NCBI RefSeq assembly: GCF_003853645.1
Contig: NZ_QTPO01000001.1
Span: forward strand, 62,001-126,000
Direction: 5' to 3'
Origin: Burkholderia sp. Bp9143
GTDB lineage: Bacteria; Pseudomonadota; Gammaproteobacteria; Burkholderiales; Burkholderiaceae
DNA length: 64,000 nucleotides
Both the position numbers and the translations under genes were made by a program. Under the pieces are notes generated by a model. It saw only the letters and a list, made by a program, of their open reading frames with translations, did no database searches and had not been told where the DNA came from. Positions 26,293-35,162 of this stretch are shown here, in pieces; the first letter of the stretch is position 1; each line of letters starts with the position of its first letter.

Positions 26293-26334
26293 GCCGATTT
26301 GCGCTATGACCGGATTATTTTGCCTGCGTATTTT
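26291..26334 (+). promoter_or_regulatory. Shared promoter element, copy D (permease gene)
   Basis: Box TTGCCGATTTG (26291-26301), 27 bases, then TATTTT (26329-26334) as -10. The box is identical to copy A and has the same spacing as copies B and C. The permease start is 138 bases further on, leaving a long leader. Confidence 0.6.
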
Positions 26335-26471
26335 TTCGACATCGGATCAGGATTGGATCGACAGGGGCCCGGGTGCCGACGCGCTGAAGCGCCGTCCCGG
26401 GCCGACCGCGAAGCACGGAACGGAGCGGGCGCCGCGGCGCCGGCGCCGGCCGACAAAGGAAGGAGACAAGG

Positions 26472-27974
26472 ATGTCCGGATGGTCTGGAGTGACCGGCGC
26501 CGCGGGCGATACGCCCGCCGGTGCGTCGGCTGAAACGGGCGGCGGCACGGTGCTGAAGGCGGGCGCGGTCGGTTTTCCGACCGCGCTGGCGAGTGCCGTC
26601 GGCCTCATCATGGCGAGCCCGGTGATTCTCACCGCGACATCGGGCTTCGGGATGGGCGGCTGGGCGTTCGCGGTCGCGATGATCATCGCGTTCGTGATGA
26701 TGCAGGCGCAGGCGACGACGTTCTCCGAAGCCGCCGCGATGCTGCCGACGGCCGGCTCGGTTTACGATTACCTGTCGTGCGGGCTCGGCCGCTTCTGGGC
26801 GATCACCGGCACGATTTCCGCGTATTTCCTCGTGCACGTGTTCGCCGGCACGGCGGAGACGATCCTGAGCGGCATCATGGCGCTCGTGAACTTCGAATCG
26901 CTGAACGCCGCGTTCGAGAAGCACAACAGTTCGTGGCTCGTCGGCGTCGCCCTCGTGGTCACGTTCGCGATCACCAACATCATCGGCATCAAGGTGTTCA
27001 GCAAGCTCGAGATCGTGCTGACGGCCGGCATGTGGCTGTCGCTGATGATCTTCGGGATCCTCGGCCTCGCGGCCGCGCCGGCCGTGCATCTCGACGGCTG
27101 GTTCGGCGGCTCGGAAGTCGGCACGTCGGTGCCGGCCGTGCTGTCGCTGGTCGGGATGGCGATGTTCATGTTCGTCGGCTGCGAGTTCGTCACGCCGCTC
27201 GCGCCGGAAATGAAGGCGCCGGGCCGGACGATTCCGCGCGCGATGGCGCTTGGCCTCGTCGGCGTCGCGATCTGCATGTTCCTGTACGGCGCGGCGATCC
27301 GCCGCCAGGTCGCGAACGTGCCGGTGAGCCCGGACGGCCTCACGCACCTGCTCGACACGCCGGGCGCGATTCCCGCGTTCGCGCTGCAGGTGCTTGGGCC
27401 CTTCGGCCGCGTCTGGTTCGGCATCGCGTTCCTGTGCGCGGGCGCCGCGACGATCAACACGCTGATGGCCGGGCTGCCGCGCATCCTGTACGGAATGGCG
27501 ATCGACGGCGCGCTGCCGCGCTGCTTCGCGTACCTGCATCCGCGCTTCAAGACGCCGGTGGTCGGCATCGTCGCGGCGGCGGTCGTGCCGATCTTCCATG
27601 CATGGCTGATCAACGGCAATCTCGACAGCATCATGCACCTCGTGCTCGCCGCGACCTGCGCATGGGGCACCGCGTACCTGCTCGTCACCGCGTCGGTCGT
27701 GATGCTGCGCATCCGCCGTCCGGATCTGCCGCGCCCGTACCGTTCGCCGCTGTTTCCGCTGCCGCAGATCGTATCGAGCGTCGGCATCGTGCTCGCGATC
27801 TGGTACATCACGCCGCCCGGCATGAACGCGCGCGACATCTACGTGCCGTTCGGCGCGATGCTCGGGCTCACCGCGCTCTATGCGCTGTTCTGGACGGTCG
27901 TCGTGCAGCGCCGGCATCCGTTCAAGCCGGTGCCGGTGGAAGAAGTGCTGCGCAACGAGCACGTCGCATCGTGA
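26472..27974 (+). CDS. APC-family amino acid/amine permease
   Basis: 500 aa with about twelve membrane helices from AGAVGFPTALASAVGLIM (residue ~35) to MLGLTALYALFWTVVV near the C-terminus. The helix-1 region (ASAVGLIMASPVILTA) and TFSEAAAMLPTAGSVYDYL correspond to the APC substrate-cation site. GGAAGGAGACAAG is a strong ribosome site. In this cluster it should import the amine or amino acid handled by the aminotransferase and dehydrogenase. The stop overlaps the next gene by GTGA. Confidence 0.92.
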   Translation: MSGWSGVTGAAGDTPAGASAETGGGTVLKAGAVGFPTALASAVGLIMASPVILTATSGFGMGGWAFAVAMIIAFVMMQAQATTFSEAAAMLPTAGSVYDYLSCGLGRFWAITGTISAYFLVHVFAGTAETILSGIMALVNFESLNAAFEKHNSSWLVGVALVVTFAITNIIGIKVFSKLEIVLTAGMWLSLMIFGILGLAAAPAVHLDGWFGGSEVGTSVPAVLSLVGMAMFMFVGCEFVTPLAPEMKAPGRTIPRAMALGLVGVAICMFLYGAAIRRQVANVPVSPDGLTHLLDTPGAIPAFALQVLGPFGRVWFGIAFLCAGAATINTLMAGLPRILYGMAIDGALPRCFAYLHPRFKTPVVGIVAAAVVPIFHAWLINGNLDSIMHLVLAATCAWGTAYLLVTASVVMLRIRRPDLPRPYRSPLFPLPQIVSSVGIVLAIWYITPPGMNARDIYVPFGAMLGLTALYALFWTVVVQRRHPFKPVPVEEVLRNEHVAS

Positions 27975-28561
27975 GGCTCGCATTCGCCCGGTGGCGCGCG
28001 GCGCCCGATGCACCGCCGCCCGGCCACCGGCCCGGCACGATCGCCGCGCGCGTGCTGGCCGACCTCGGTGCGGTACGCGAAGTGGACGGCGGGGCTGGTG
28101 ACGCGACGGCCTGGTTGCCGAACGGCGTGCGCGTGAACATCGCCGAATGCGTCGACCGTCAGTTCCTGATGCATACGGTCAGCGTGCAGGTGTCGATCAA
28201 CGCAGACGGTCCGGCCGGGCAGGGCCATGCACGCGTGCTGCAGACCGGCTGGCTGCGGCGCACCGGCGTCGCGGCCGAACCCGTGCCGGGATGCGACCCC
28301 GGATTCGTGCGGATGGTGGCCGCGCTCGTCGCCGATTCGTCACTTGCCGACGCGCTCCGCCCGCTGCACCTGACCGACTGCACGATCGACGCGTGCGACG
28401 GGCGCTGGACGCTCGCCGTCGTGCCGTTCGGCGGCAGCGAGGTCGTGAACCGGATGCCGGCGTTTCGCCGCTATGTCCGCGTGACCGGCGAGCAGGCCGC
28501 CGCGCTGTCGGCGGCCTGTCTTGCATTCGAAACCGCACTGCGCGGAATTTTGCGGGGGTAA
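27971..28561 (+). CDS. DUF3156-family protein
   Basis: 196 aa, GTG start overlapping the permease stop by four bases, so co-translated with it. Soluble, no signal peptide; core regions are VNIAECVDRQFLMHTVSVQV and WTLAVVPFGGSEVVNRMPAF. I assign DUF3156 from overall pattern and from its usual place beside permeases; the function is unknown. Tight coupling suggests a transport- or permease-related role. Confidence 0.75.
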   Translation: MRLAFARWRAAPDAPPPGHRPGTIAARVLADLGAVREVDGGAGDATAWLPNGVRVNIAECVDRQFLMHTVSVQVSINADGPAGQGHARVLQTGWLRRTGVAAEPVPGCDPGFVRMVAALVADSSLADALRPLHLTDCTIDACDGRWTLAVVPFGGSEVVNRMPAFRRYVRVTGEQAAALSAACLAFETALRGILRG

Positions 28562-28621
28562 GCTGTGCCGCTGCGCGCCGTGCGGCCGCAACGTGGAATC
28601 AGGGTTTTACCGGAGATGCCG

Positions 28622-29560
28622 ATGCTGTTCCAGTCACGCTCACACGAAGACGTGCACGACCACGGACTCGCGATCGCGGGTTGGCATCAGGTCTACCGCC
28701 AGATGACGCCGGGCCGGTTCAGGGGCACCGTCACGCAGGTGCTGTACGACGACTTCCATTTCTTCCGCGAGACGACCAACCGGCGTGTCGCGCAAACCGG
28801 TCTCTCGCCGGCCGGGCGCACGTCGCTCGCGGTGCCGTTGTCGGTGCCGCTCGCCGGCACGTTCCAGGGCCAGCCGATCGACGGCTATGCGCTGCTCGCG
28901 CTGCGCGCCGGCGAGGATTTCGAATTCCATACGCCGGAAGGGATGGGGCTGGTCGGGATCAGCGCCGCGTCGGACATGGTCGACGAACTCTGCGAGGCCG
29001 AGTTCGGCGCGGCCGGCGCGCGCAAGCTGCGGCACGTCACGCGGCTGTCGGACGCGCAAGGCGTCGCGCTCGGCGCGCGGCTGTCGTCGCTGATCGACGA
29101 TGCGCAGCGCAACCCCGGCTGCCTCGAATACGCGGCCACCCGCAAGATGTTCCGCGACGCGATGCTCGGCATGTTCCTCGATGCGCTCGAGCAGGGCATC
29201 GGCGTCGAGCGCCGCGACATCACGCACGCCACCTACAGCGATATCGTCAGCCGTTGCGAGAAGCATCTGCGCGACCGGCCCGAGGAACCTGTCACCGTGC
29301 TCGAGCTGTGCCGGGCGCTGCGCTGCAGCCGCCGCACGCTGCAGACGAGCTTCCAGCGCGTCGCCGACGTCACGCCCGTCGGCTATCTGCGCACCATCCG
29401 GCTGAACGCGGTGCGGCGCCTGCTGCGCACGACGTCCGCGCAGCAGCTCGGCGTCGGCGAGGCCGCCGCGAGCTGGGGCTTCACGCATCTCGGCTATTTC
29501 GCGCGCGAGTATCGCGACCTGTTCGGCGAGCTGCCGTCGCAAACCTTGCGCCCCGAATGA
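28622..29560 (+). CDS. EutR-like AraC-family activator
   Basis: 312 aa. The N-terminal domain (LAIAGWHQVYRQMTPGRFRG, TQVLYDDFHFFRE) and the C-terminal AraC domain (EEPVTVLELCRALRCSRRTL, IRLNAVRRLLR, WGFTHLGYFAREYRDLF) both follow the E. coli ethanolamine regulator EutR closely. ATG 28622 has CGGAG at the correct distance; ATG 28616 overlaps that site. Sited after the permease-DUF3156 genes and before the porin, it is the best candidate for the activator that reads the shared boxes. Effector probably an amino alcohol or amine (inference). Confidence 0.9.
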   Translation: MLFQSRSHEDVHDHGLAIAGWHQVYRQMTPGRFRGTVTQVLYDDFHFFRETTNRRVAQTGLSPAGRTSLAVPLSVPLAGTFQGQPIDGYALLALRAGEDFEFHTPEGMGLVGISAASDMVDELCEAEFGAAGARKLRHVTRLSDAQGVALGARLSSLIDDAQRNPGCLEYAATRKMFRDAMLGMFLDALEQGIGVERRDITHATYSDIVSRCEKHLRDRPEEPVTVLELCRALRCSRRTLQTSFQRVADVTPVGYLRTIRLNAVRRLLRTTSAQQLGVGEAAASWGFTHLGYFAREYRDLFGELPSQTLRPE

Positions 29561-29621
29561 CGTCTTCGCACCGGGACGGTGCAGCCGAGTGCCGTCGCGT
29601 GTCGCCCGTTCGCTTCACCAT

Positions 29622-29665
29622 TTGCTGATTTGGGATAGGGGTCCCGAATTTTCGCTGGATACAGT
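29622..29665 (+). promoter_or_regulatory. Shared promoter element, copy C (porin gene)
   Basis: Box TTGCTGATTTG (29622-29632), 27 bases, then TACAGT (29660-29665), the same spacing and -10 hexamer as copy B. The porin starts 66 bases downstream. Confidence 0.6.
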
Positions 29666-29731
29666 CCTGCCACCCATATCGACAACACGATCGGTTTGCA
29701 CTGCGAATCGATGACATCAGAGGGGCGGGAC

Positions 29732-30940
29732 ATGAAGATCGGACGAAGACTGGCCGCGGTCGCGGCCACGCTGGGTTGCATGCATGCACACGCGCAGACC
29801 TCCGGCAGCGTGACGCTGTACGGCACGGTGGACACCGGCATCATCTATTCGACGAACCAGCAGTTCACGCGCGCCGACGGCAGCACGGGCGGCGGCCATG
29901 CATGGCAGATGGGCGGCGGCAACCTCGTGCCGTCCCGCTTCGGATTTCAGGGCGCCGAGCCGCTCGGCGGCGGGCTCAGCGCGGTGTTTTCGCTCGAGCA
30001 GCAGTTCCTGTCCGCGAACGGGCAGGCGCTGCAGGGCGGCACCGCGTTCAGCCGGCAGGCATGGGTCGGACTGCGCCAGGATGCGATCGGCACGCTCGGC
30101 CTCGGCCGGCAGTACGACTCGTACACGGACATGCTCGGCGCCTATGTATCGAGCAACAACTGGGCGACGCCGTACGGCTCGCACCTCGGTGACGTCGACA
30201 ACCTCAACGCCGCGTTCAACTTCAACAACGCGGTGAAATTCACCAGCGCGGACTTCAACGGCCTGACGTTCGGCGGCACGTTCAGCTTCGGCGGGCAGGC
30301 CGGCGACTTTTCCGCGAAGCGCGGCTATTCGGTTGCGGCGACCTATACCCGTGCGCCGGTCGCGTTCTCGGTCGGCTATCTCGACCTGCACCAGCCGCTC
30401 GATGCGGCACTCGGCGGCGCGAGCGGCTATATCGGCGACTTCGCGTGCAGCAACCCGGGCGCGATGTATTGCCTGCTGCAGGACGCCGGCTCGATGCGCG
30501 CGTTCGGCGCGGGCGGCTCGGTGACGCTCGGCGCGGCGACGGTCGCGCTGACCTACACGCACACGCGGCTCGGTGACAGCCGCTACTTCTCGACCGACGC
30601 GCAGCCGCGCACGCAAGCGTTCACGTTCGATATCGGCGAGCTGAACGTTACGTACATGTTCACGCCCGCGCTGCAGGGCGGCGTCGCGTACATCTTCAAT
30701 GCGGCACACACCGACGGGCGCGGCACGACGCGCTTCCACCAGGTGAACGTCGGCACGAACTACAGCCTGTCGAAGCGCACGGCGCTGTATGCGGTCGCGA
30801 TCGGCCAGATCGCGAGCGGCACGGGGCTCGGCACCGACGCGAACGGCAATGCGGTGAACTACGCGCAGATCCCGGTGCTCGCGAACAGCAATTCGAGCCG
30901 GCAACTCGCGGTGATGGCCGGGATTCGGGTGAACTTCTGA
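29732..30940 (+). CDS. Gram-negative trimeric porin
   Basis: 402 aa. Signal peptide MKIGRRLAAVAATLGCMHAHAQ, then the betaproteobacterial porin opening SGSVTLYGTVDTGIIYST, the loop-3 region AFSRQAWVGLRQDAIGTLGL, and the C-terminal strand ending AVMAGIRVNF with the aromatic residue needed for outer-membrane assembly. AGAGGGGCGGGAC precedes the start. As it shares the promoter element of the amine cluster it may admit the same substrate through the outer membrane. Confidence 0.93.
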   Translation: MKIGRRLAAVAATLGCMHAHAQTSGSVTLYGTVDTGIIYSTNQQFTRADGSTGGGHAWQMGGGNLVPSRFGFQGAEPLGGGLSAVFSLEQQFLSANGQALQGGTAFSRQAWVGLRQDAIGTLGLGRQYDSYTDMLGAYVSSNNWATPYGSHLGDVDNLNAAFNFNNAVKFTSADFNGLTFGGTFSFGGQAGDFSAKRGYSVAATYTRAPVAFSVGYLDLHQPLDAALGGASGYIGDFACSNPGAMYCLLQDAGSMRAFGAGGSVTLGAATVALTYTHTRLGDSRYFSTDAQPRTQAFTFDIGELNVTYMFTPALQGGVAYIFNAAHTDGRGTTRFHQVNVGTNYSLSKRTALYAVAIGQIASGTGLGTDANGNAVNYAQIPVLANSNSSRQLAVMAGIRVNF

Positions 30941-31067
30941 CGGCGCACGCGGGCTGACACGCGCGGGGCGGCCGGCGGCGATGGCGGCCGGTTCCGCCGC
31001 GTGCCACAAATTCTTAACGATCGACGTGAACAATGGCGTTCGCTTCAGGCTGCCCGAAGCGTCGCCC

Positions 31068-31089
31068 GCGTTGCACACGTGTGCAACGC
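31068..31089. promoter_or_regulatory. Perfect 22-bp palindrome, candidate LacI-family operator
   Basis: Arms GCGTTGCACAC and GTGTGCAACGC are exactly complementary around a central C-G step, the usual form of LacI/GalR-family operators. It lies 38 bases upstream of the sugar-binding protein gene. The LacI-type regulator at 34134-35156 is the natural ligand. Confidence 0.7.
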
Positions 31090-31127
31090 GAGGCCGACCC
31101 GCCACCACGTCGATCGAGAGAGACCTC

Positions 31128-32366
31128 ATGACCCTGCTGAGCCGCCTGCGCGCGCTGTCCGCCGCCGTTGCGCTGTCCCTTGCCGCCTCGCACGCCTTCG
31201 CGGCGGATCTCGTCATCGCGGGCCGCGACGATATCTACGGCAAGGGCCTGGCCGACGCCGTCGCCGGCTTCACGAAGCTGCATCCGGGCACCGACATCGA
31301 GCTGCTCAAGCTGCCGAACGCGAACCTGTACCAGAAGCTGAAACTGTCGATGCGCGAAGGCACCGGCACGTACGACCTCGTGATGATGGACGACACGTGG
31401 GCGCCCGAATTCATCGGCAACGGCTGGCTGAAGCCGCTGCCGGCGTCGCTTGCCGATGCCGATCTCGTGCCGTCCGCGGTCGCGCTCGGCCGCAACGCGG
31501 CGGGCGCGCTGTACGCGCTGCCGATCGTCGGCAACGTCGAGATGTTCGCTTACCGGAAGGATCTGCTCGCGAAGTACAAGCTGCAGCCGCCGCGCAACTG
31601 GGACGACGTGCTGAAGATCGCGCAGACCGTCGGCGGCGCGGACAAGAGCGTGTCGGGCGTCGTGTTCCGCGGTACCAAGGGCAATCCGGTCGTGACGGGT
31701 TTCCTGCCGATCCTGTGGGCCTACGGCGGCGACGTGTTCGACCGTGCCGGCAACGTGACGATCGATTCGCGCGAATCGCAGGCCGCGCTGAAGACGTTCC
31801 TCGCGCTGAAGGCCTCCGCGCCGAAGGACGTCGACGTGTACGGCGCCGCCGAAGTGCGCGACGCGCTGCAGCGTGGCACGGCCGCGCAGTCGATCGAGGT
31901 GTGGCCGGCGTGGATTCCGGCGCTCGACGATCCGAAGCAGTCGCGCGTGGTCGGGCAGATCGCGCTGCAGCCGCCGCCCGGACAGACGGCCGGCCCGGCA
32001 CCGATGCTCGGCATCTGGCAGATGGGCATTCCGAAGGATGCGCCGCATGCAAAGCTCGCGCAGGATTTCCTGACCTACCTGAGCTCGCGCGACACGCAAA
32101 CGCGCCTCGCCGGAATCGGCATTCCGCCGACGCGCCGCAGCGTGTTCACCGATCCGGCGCTGGTGCGCCAGTACCGCTGGTATCCCGATCAGCTGAAGGC
32201 GCTCGAGGCAGGCCGTGCGCGGCCGCGCGTGAAGGACTGGCAGCAGGTCGAGAGCATTCTCGGCGACCAGCTGCAGCTCGCGCTGACCGGACAGGCCGCC
32301 CCCGACGCCGCGCTGCGCCAGGCGCAGCAGAAGATCGCGCAGGCGATGGCCGTGGCCGGCAAGTGA
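31128..32366 (+). CDS. ABC sugar-importer periplasmic binding protein
   Basis: 412 aa. Signal peptide MTLLSRLRALSAAVALSLAA ending SHAFA, then a family-1 solute-binding fold (LPNANLYQKLKLSMREGTGT, YDLVMMDDTWAPEFIGNGWL, ending with a helical C-terminus). Related proteins bind oligosaccharides, polyols or glycerol phosphates. First gene of a binding protein-permease-permease operon, under a palindromic operator. Confidence 0.92.
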   Translation: MTLLSRLRALSAAVALSLAASHAFAADLVIAGRDDIYGKGLADAVAGFTKLHPGTDIELLKLPNANLYQKLKLSMREGTGTYDLVMMDDTWAPEFIGNGWLKPLPASLADADLVPSAVALGRNAAGALYALPIVGNVEMFAYRKDLLAKYKLQPPRNWDDVLKIAQTVGGADKSVSGVVFRGTKGNPVVTGFLPILWAYGGDVFDRAGNVTIDSRESQAALKTFLALKASAPKDVDVYGAAEVRDALQRGTAAQSIEVWPAWIPALDDPKQSRVVGQIALQPPPGQTAGPAPMLGIWQMGIPKDAPHAKLAQDFLTYLSSRDTQTRLAGIGIPPTRRSVFTDPALVRQYRWYPDQLKALEAGRARPRVKDWQQVESILGDQLQLALTGQAAPDAALRQAQQKIAQAMAVAGK

Positions 32367-32397
32367 CGGCCCGCCACGCATCGCCCGGAATCCGCGC

Positions 32398-33267
32398 ATG
32401 AAAGCTCTCGGCCGCAGCCTGCCGTTCGTCGCGCTGCTCGGGCCCGCGCTGCTGGTGCTGGCCGCGCTCGCGCTGTACCCGGTCGCGCAGGTGCTGATCG
32501 ACTCGTTCTGCCGGGTCGACTATGCGGCCGGCCGGCGCGCGTTCATCGGGCTCGCGAACTATCGCGCGGTGCTCGGCGACGACGCGTTCGCGGCCGGCTT
32601 CGGCAACACGCTGCGCTTCACGATCGCGGCGTCGCTCGTCGAGGTCGCGCTCGGCTTCGGCCTCGCGCTGCTGTTCGTGCGCGCGTTCCCGGGGCGGCGC
32701 CTCGCGCTGCCGCTCGCGATCCTGCCGATGATGCTGTCCACGCTCGTGTGCTCGGCGATCTGGCGCAACTGGCTCAATTTCGACGGCTTCCTGAACGCGC
32801 TGCTCGCCGCGTTCGGCATCGAAGGCGTGCGCTGGCTGTCCGATCCGCATCTCGCACTGTGGTCGCTCGCGCTCGTCGACGTGTGGCAGTGGACGCCGAT
32901 GGCGTTCCTGATCGTGCTGGCCGGGCTGCAATCGATCCCGCAGGAACTGTACGAAGCCGCGCGCACCGACGGCGCGAGCGAATGGCAGTGCCTGCGCGAC
33001 GTCACGCTGCCGCTCGCGGCGCCGCAGATCGGCCTCGCGCTGCTGCTGCGCTCGATCGACACGTTCAAGCTGTTCGACAAGGTCTATGCGCTGACGGGCG
33101 GCGGCCCCGGCAACGCGACGCAGACGCTGTCGACCTACATCTACGACACGGGCTTCCGCTTCTTCAACGTCGGGCCGGCGAGTGCCGCGTCGGTGCTGAT
33201 GCTCGCGGCGTCCGCGCTGCTGGTTTCGGGGTACGTATGGCAGACGGTTCGCAAGCGGCGCGCATGA
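32398..33267 (+). CDS. ABC sugar-importer permease, MalF/UgpA type
   Basis: 289 aa with six membrane helices beginning LPFVALLGPALLVLAALALY. The cytoplasmic EAA loop EAARTDGASEWQCLRDVTLP (residues ~183-202) is the docking site for an ATPase. It overlaps the second permease gene by ATGA. Confidence 0.93.
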   Translation: MKALGRSLPFVALLGPALLVLAALALYPVAQVLIDSFCRVDYAAGRRAFIGLANYRAVLGDDAFAAGFGNTLRFTIAASLVEVALGFGLALLFVRAFPGRRLALPLAILPMMLSTLVCSAIWRNWLNFDGFLNALLAAFGIEGVRWLSDPHLALWSLALVDVWQWTPMAFLIVLAGLQSIPQELYEAARTDGASEWQCLRDVTLPLAAPQIGLALLLRSIDTFKLFDKVYALTGGGPGNATQTLSTYIYDTGFRFFNVGPASAASVLMLAASALLVSGYVWQTVRKRRA

Positions 33268-34124
33268 CGGCGCGATCCGCGGGCATCGCGCACGCGCGAG
33301 CGGGTGCCGCATTCGGTCGCGCCGTGCCGTGGGTGCTGCGCGTCGTCGCGCTCGCGCTGTTGCTGCTGCCGTGTCTGTGGATGGCAGGCGCGGCGTTCAT
33401 GCCGACGCTCGAGCGCCTCGATCATCCGCTGCGAATCTGGCCGGTCGCGCCGACGCTCGAGCATTTCGCGTCGGTGTGGTCGAACGGTATCGGCGCGCCG
33501 CTCGCCAATTCGCTGCTGGTCGGATTCGGCACGACGCTGCTCGCGCTGACGCTCGCGTTTCCGGCCGCCTACGCGCTCGTGCGGCTGCGGTTTCCGGCGC
33601 GGCTGGATGTGCTGTTCCTGATGCTCGTGCTGGCATTGAAGCTGATGCCGCCGATCACGATCGCCGTGCCGCTGTTCGCGCTCGCGAAACGGCTGCATCT
33701 GCTCGATTCGACGTTCGGGCTGATGCTCGCCTATCAGATCTATGCGCTGCCGATGGCGATCTGGATGCTGCTCGCGTTCGTGCGCGACGTGCCGGTCGAA
33801 TACGAGGAGGCCGCGTGCATCGACGGCGCGGGTCGCGCACGGCGGCTCGTGCAGATCGTGCTGCCGCTGTGCGCGCCGGGGCTGATCGCTACCGCGATCT
33901 TCGTGTTCATCGCCGCATGGAACGAGTTCCTGATCGCGCTGCTGTTCGTGTCGACGCCGAGCCGCTTCACGCTGCCGCTCGCGATTGCCGGCTACGTGAC
34001 GGAGAACGGCATCGACTGGGGCGACCTGATGAGCGCGGGGCTGCTGGCGTCGCTGCCGACGCTTGCTGTCGCCGGGTACGTGCAGCGTTACCTGCTGCGC
34101 GGCTTCGCCGGCGGGCTGAAGTGA
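33264..34124 (+). CDS. ABC sugar-importer permease, MalG/UgpE type
   Basis: 286 aa, six helices, EAA loop EEAACIDGAGRARRLVQIVL (residues ~180-200). The ATG at 33264 overlaps the preceding stop, which sets the start in a frame that is open far upstream. No ATP-binding gene follows: the next gene is the convergent LacI regulator. The importer must therefore borrow an ATPase encoded elsewhere. Confidence 0.93.
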   Translation: MTARSAGIAHARAGAAFGRAVPWVLRVVALALLLLPCLWMAGAAFMPTLERLDHPLRIWPVAPTLEHFASVWSNGIGAPLANSLLVGFGTTLLALTLAFPAAYALVRLRFPARLDVLFLMLVLALKLMPPITIAVPLFALAKRLHLLDSTFGLMLAYQIYALPMAIWMLLAFVRDVPVEYEEAACIDGAGRARRLVQIVLPLCAPGLIATAIFVFIAAWNEFLIALLFVSTPSRFTLPLAIAGYVTENGIDWGDLMSAGLLASLPTLAVAGYVQRYLLRGFAGGLK

Positions 34125-34133
34125 CGCGACGCG

Positions 34134-35156
34134 TTACGCGCAGCTATGCCGCACCACGTGCGTAACCGGCACGACGCGCGTGCGCGAGGCGCCGTCGAAG
34201 GTCTGGATCCGGTCGGCGAGCAGGTCGATGGCCGCGTGCGCGAGGCCTTGCGTATCCTGGCGCAGCGTCGTGAGCCGATAGGCGTCGTATTCGGCGGCGG
34301 GGATGTCGTCGAAGCCGATCACGCGCAGGTCGTCGGGCATGCGCAGGCCGAATGTGCCGCGGGCGGCGTCGATCACGCCGAGCGCGAGCAGGTCGGACGA
34401 GCAGAACACGCCGTCCGGGCGCTCGCCGGACGCGAACAGTTGCCGCGCGGCATCGATGCCGCATGCATGCGTGTCGGTGCGCGTATCGATGACGCGTACG
34501 AGCGTCGCATCGAACGCGTCGCCGCGTTGCAGCGCCTGCTCGAACGCGTCCGCGCGCGCGCGTGCGCTGTAGCTCGCGGTGCGCGGCCCGACGAATGCGA
34601 GCCGGCGCGCGCCGGCCTGCACGAGTCGTTGCGCGGCATGGGCGGCACCCGCCGCGTTGTCGCTGACGACGACATCCGCGCCCGGCAGGTTCGCTTCGCG
34701 GTTGATCATCACGACGGGGATCCGGTGGTCGAGATACTGTCGTGCGACCGACAGCGGCGGCGACGCGGACGTCATCACGAGGCCCGCGATCCGGTAGCTG
34801 AGCAGCCGTTCGAGCGATTGCAGGACCTGATGCGGGTCATCCGCGTTGGTCACGAGCGGCGTGAACGCGCGCTGCCCGAGCGCGGCCATCAGGTCCGACA
34901 GCAGCCGCGCGCGGAACGGATTCTCGAACCCGGCCGTCACGACGCCAATCATGCTGCTGCGCTGCGTGATCATGTCGCGCGCGATCAGGTTGACCTGGTA
35001 GCCGAGCGCACGCGCGGCTACCATCACGCGTTCGCGCGTTTCGGGCGCGATGCTCGCCGTCGGCGAGAACGCGCGCGACACCGCGGAGCGCGACACGCCG
35101 GCCCGCACGGCGACATCCGACGCGGTCACCCACGTCTTTCTTTCCTTGTTAGTCAT
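34134..35156 (-). CDS. LacI-family transcriptional regulator
   Basis: 340 aa. Residues ~8-60 are the LacI DNA-binding domain (VTASDVAVRAGVSRSAVSRA, TRERVMVAARALGYQVN), followed by the periplasmic-binding-like sugar sensor (SMIGVVTAGFENPFRARLLS, RRLAFVGPRTAS, LRVIGFDDIPAAEYDAYRL). Start at 35156 (MTNKERKTWV) rather than 35240, which lacks family sequence. It is convergent with the ABC operon and probably represses it through the palindrome at 31068-31089. Its start codon is only six bases from that of the divergent phospholipase gene. Confidence 0.93.
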   Translation of the reverse strand: MTNKERKTWVTASDVAVRAGVSRSAVSRAFSPTASIAPETRERVMVAARALGYQVNLIARDMITQRSSMIGVVTAGFENPFRARLLSDLMAALGQRAFTPLVTNADDPHQVLQSLERLLSYRIAGLVMTSASPPLSVARQYLDHRIPVVMINREANLPGADVVVSDNAAGAAHAAQRLVQAGARRLAFVGPRTASYSARARADAFEQALQRGDAFDATLVRVIDTRTDTHACGIDAARQLFASGERPDGVFCSSDLLALGVIDAARGTFGLRMPDDLRVIGFDDIPAAEYDAYRLTTLRQDTQGLAHAAIDLLADRIQTFDGASRTRVVPVTHVVRHSCA

Positions 35157-35162
35157 CGATTC

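Noticed and set aside
26304-28013. 569-codon minus-strand open frame
   Set aside because: Antisense to the APC permease; His/Arg/Asp-rich shadow.
26777-28561. 594-aa reading containing DUF3156
   Set aside because: All codons before 27971 are a shadow of the permease; the real gene starts at the GTGA overlap.
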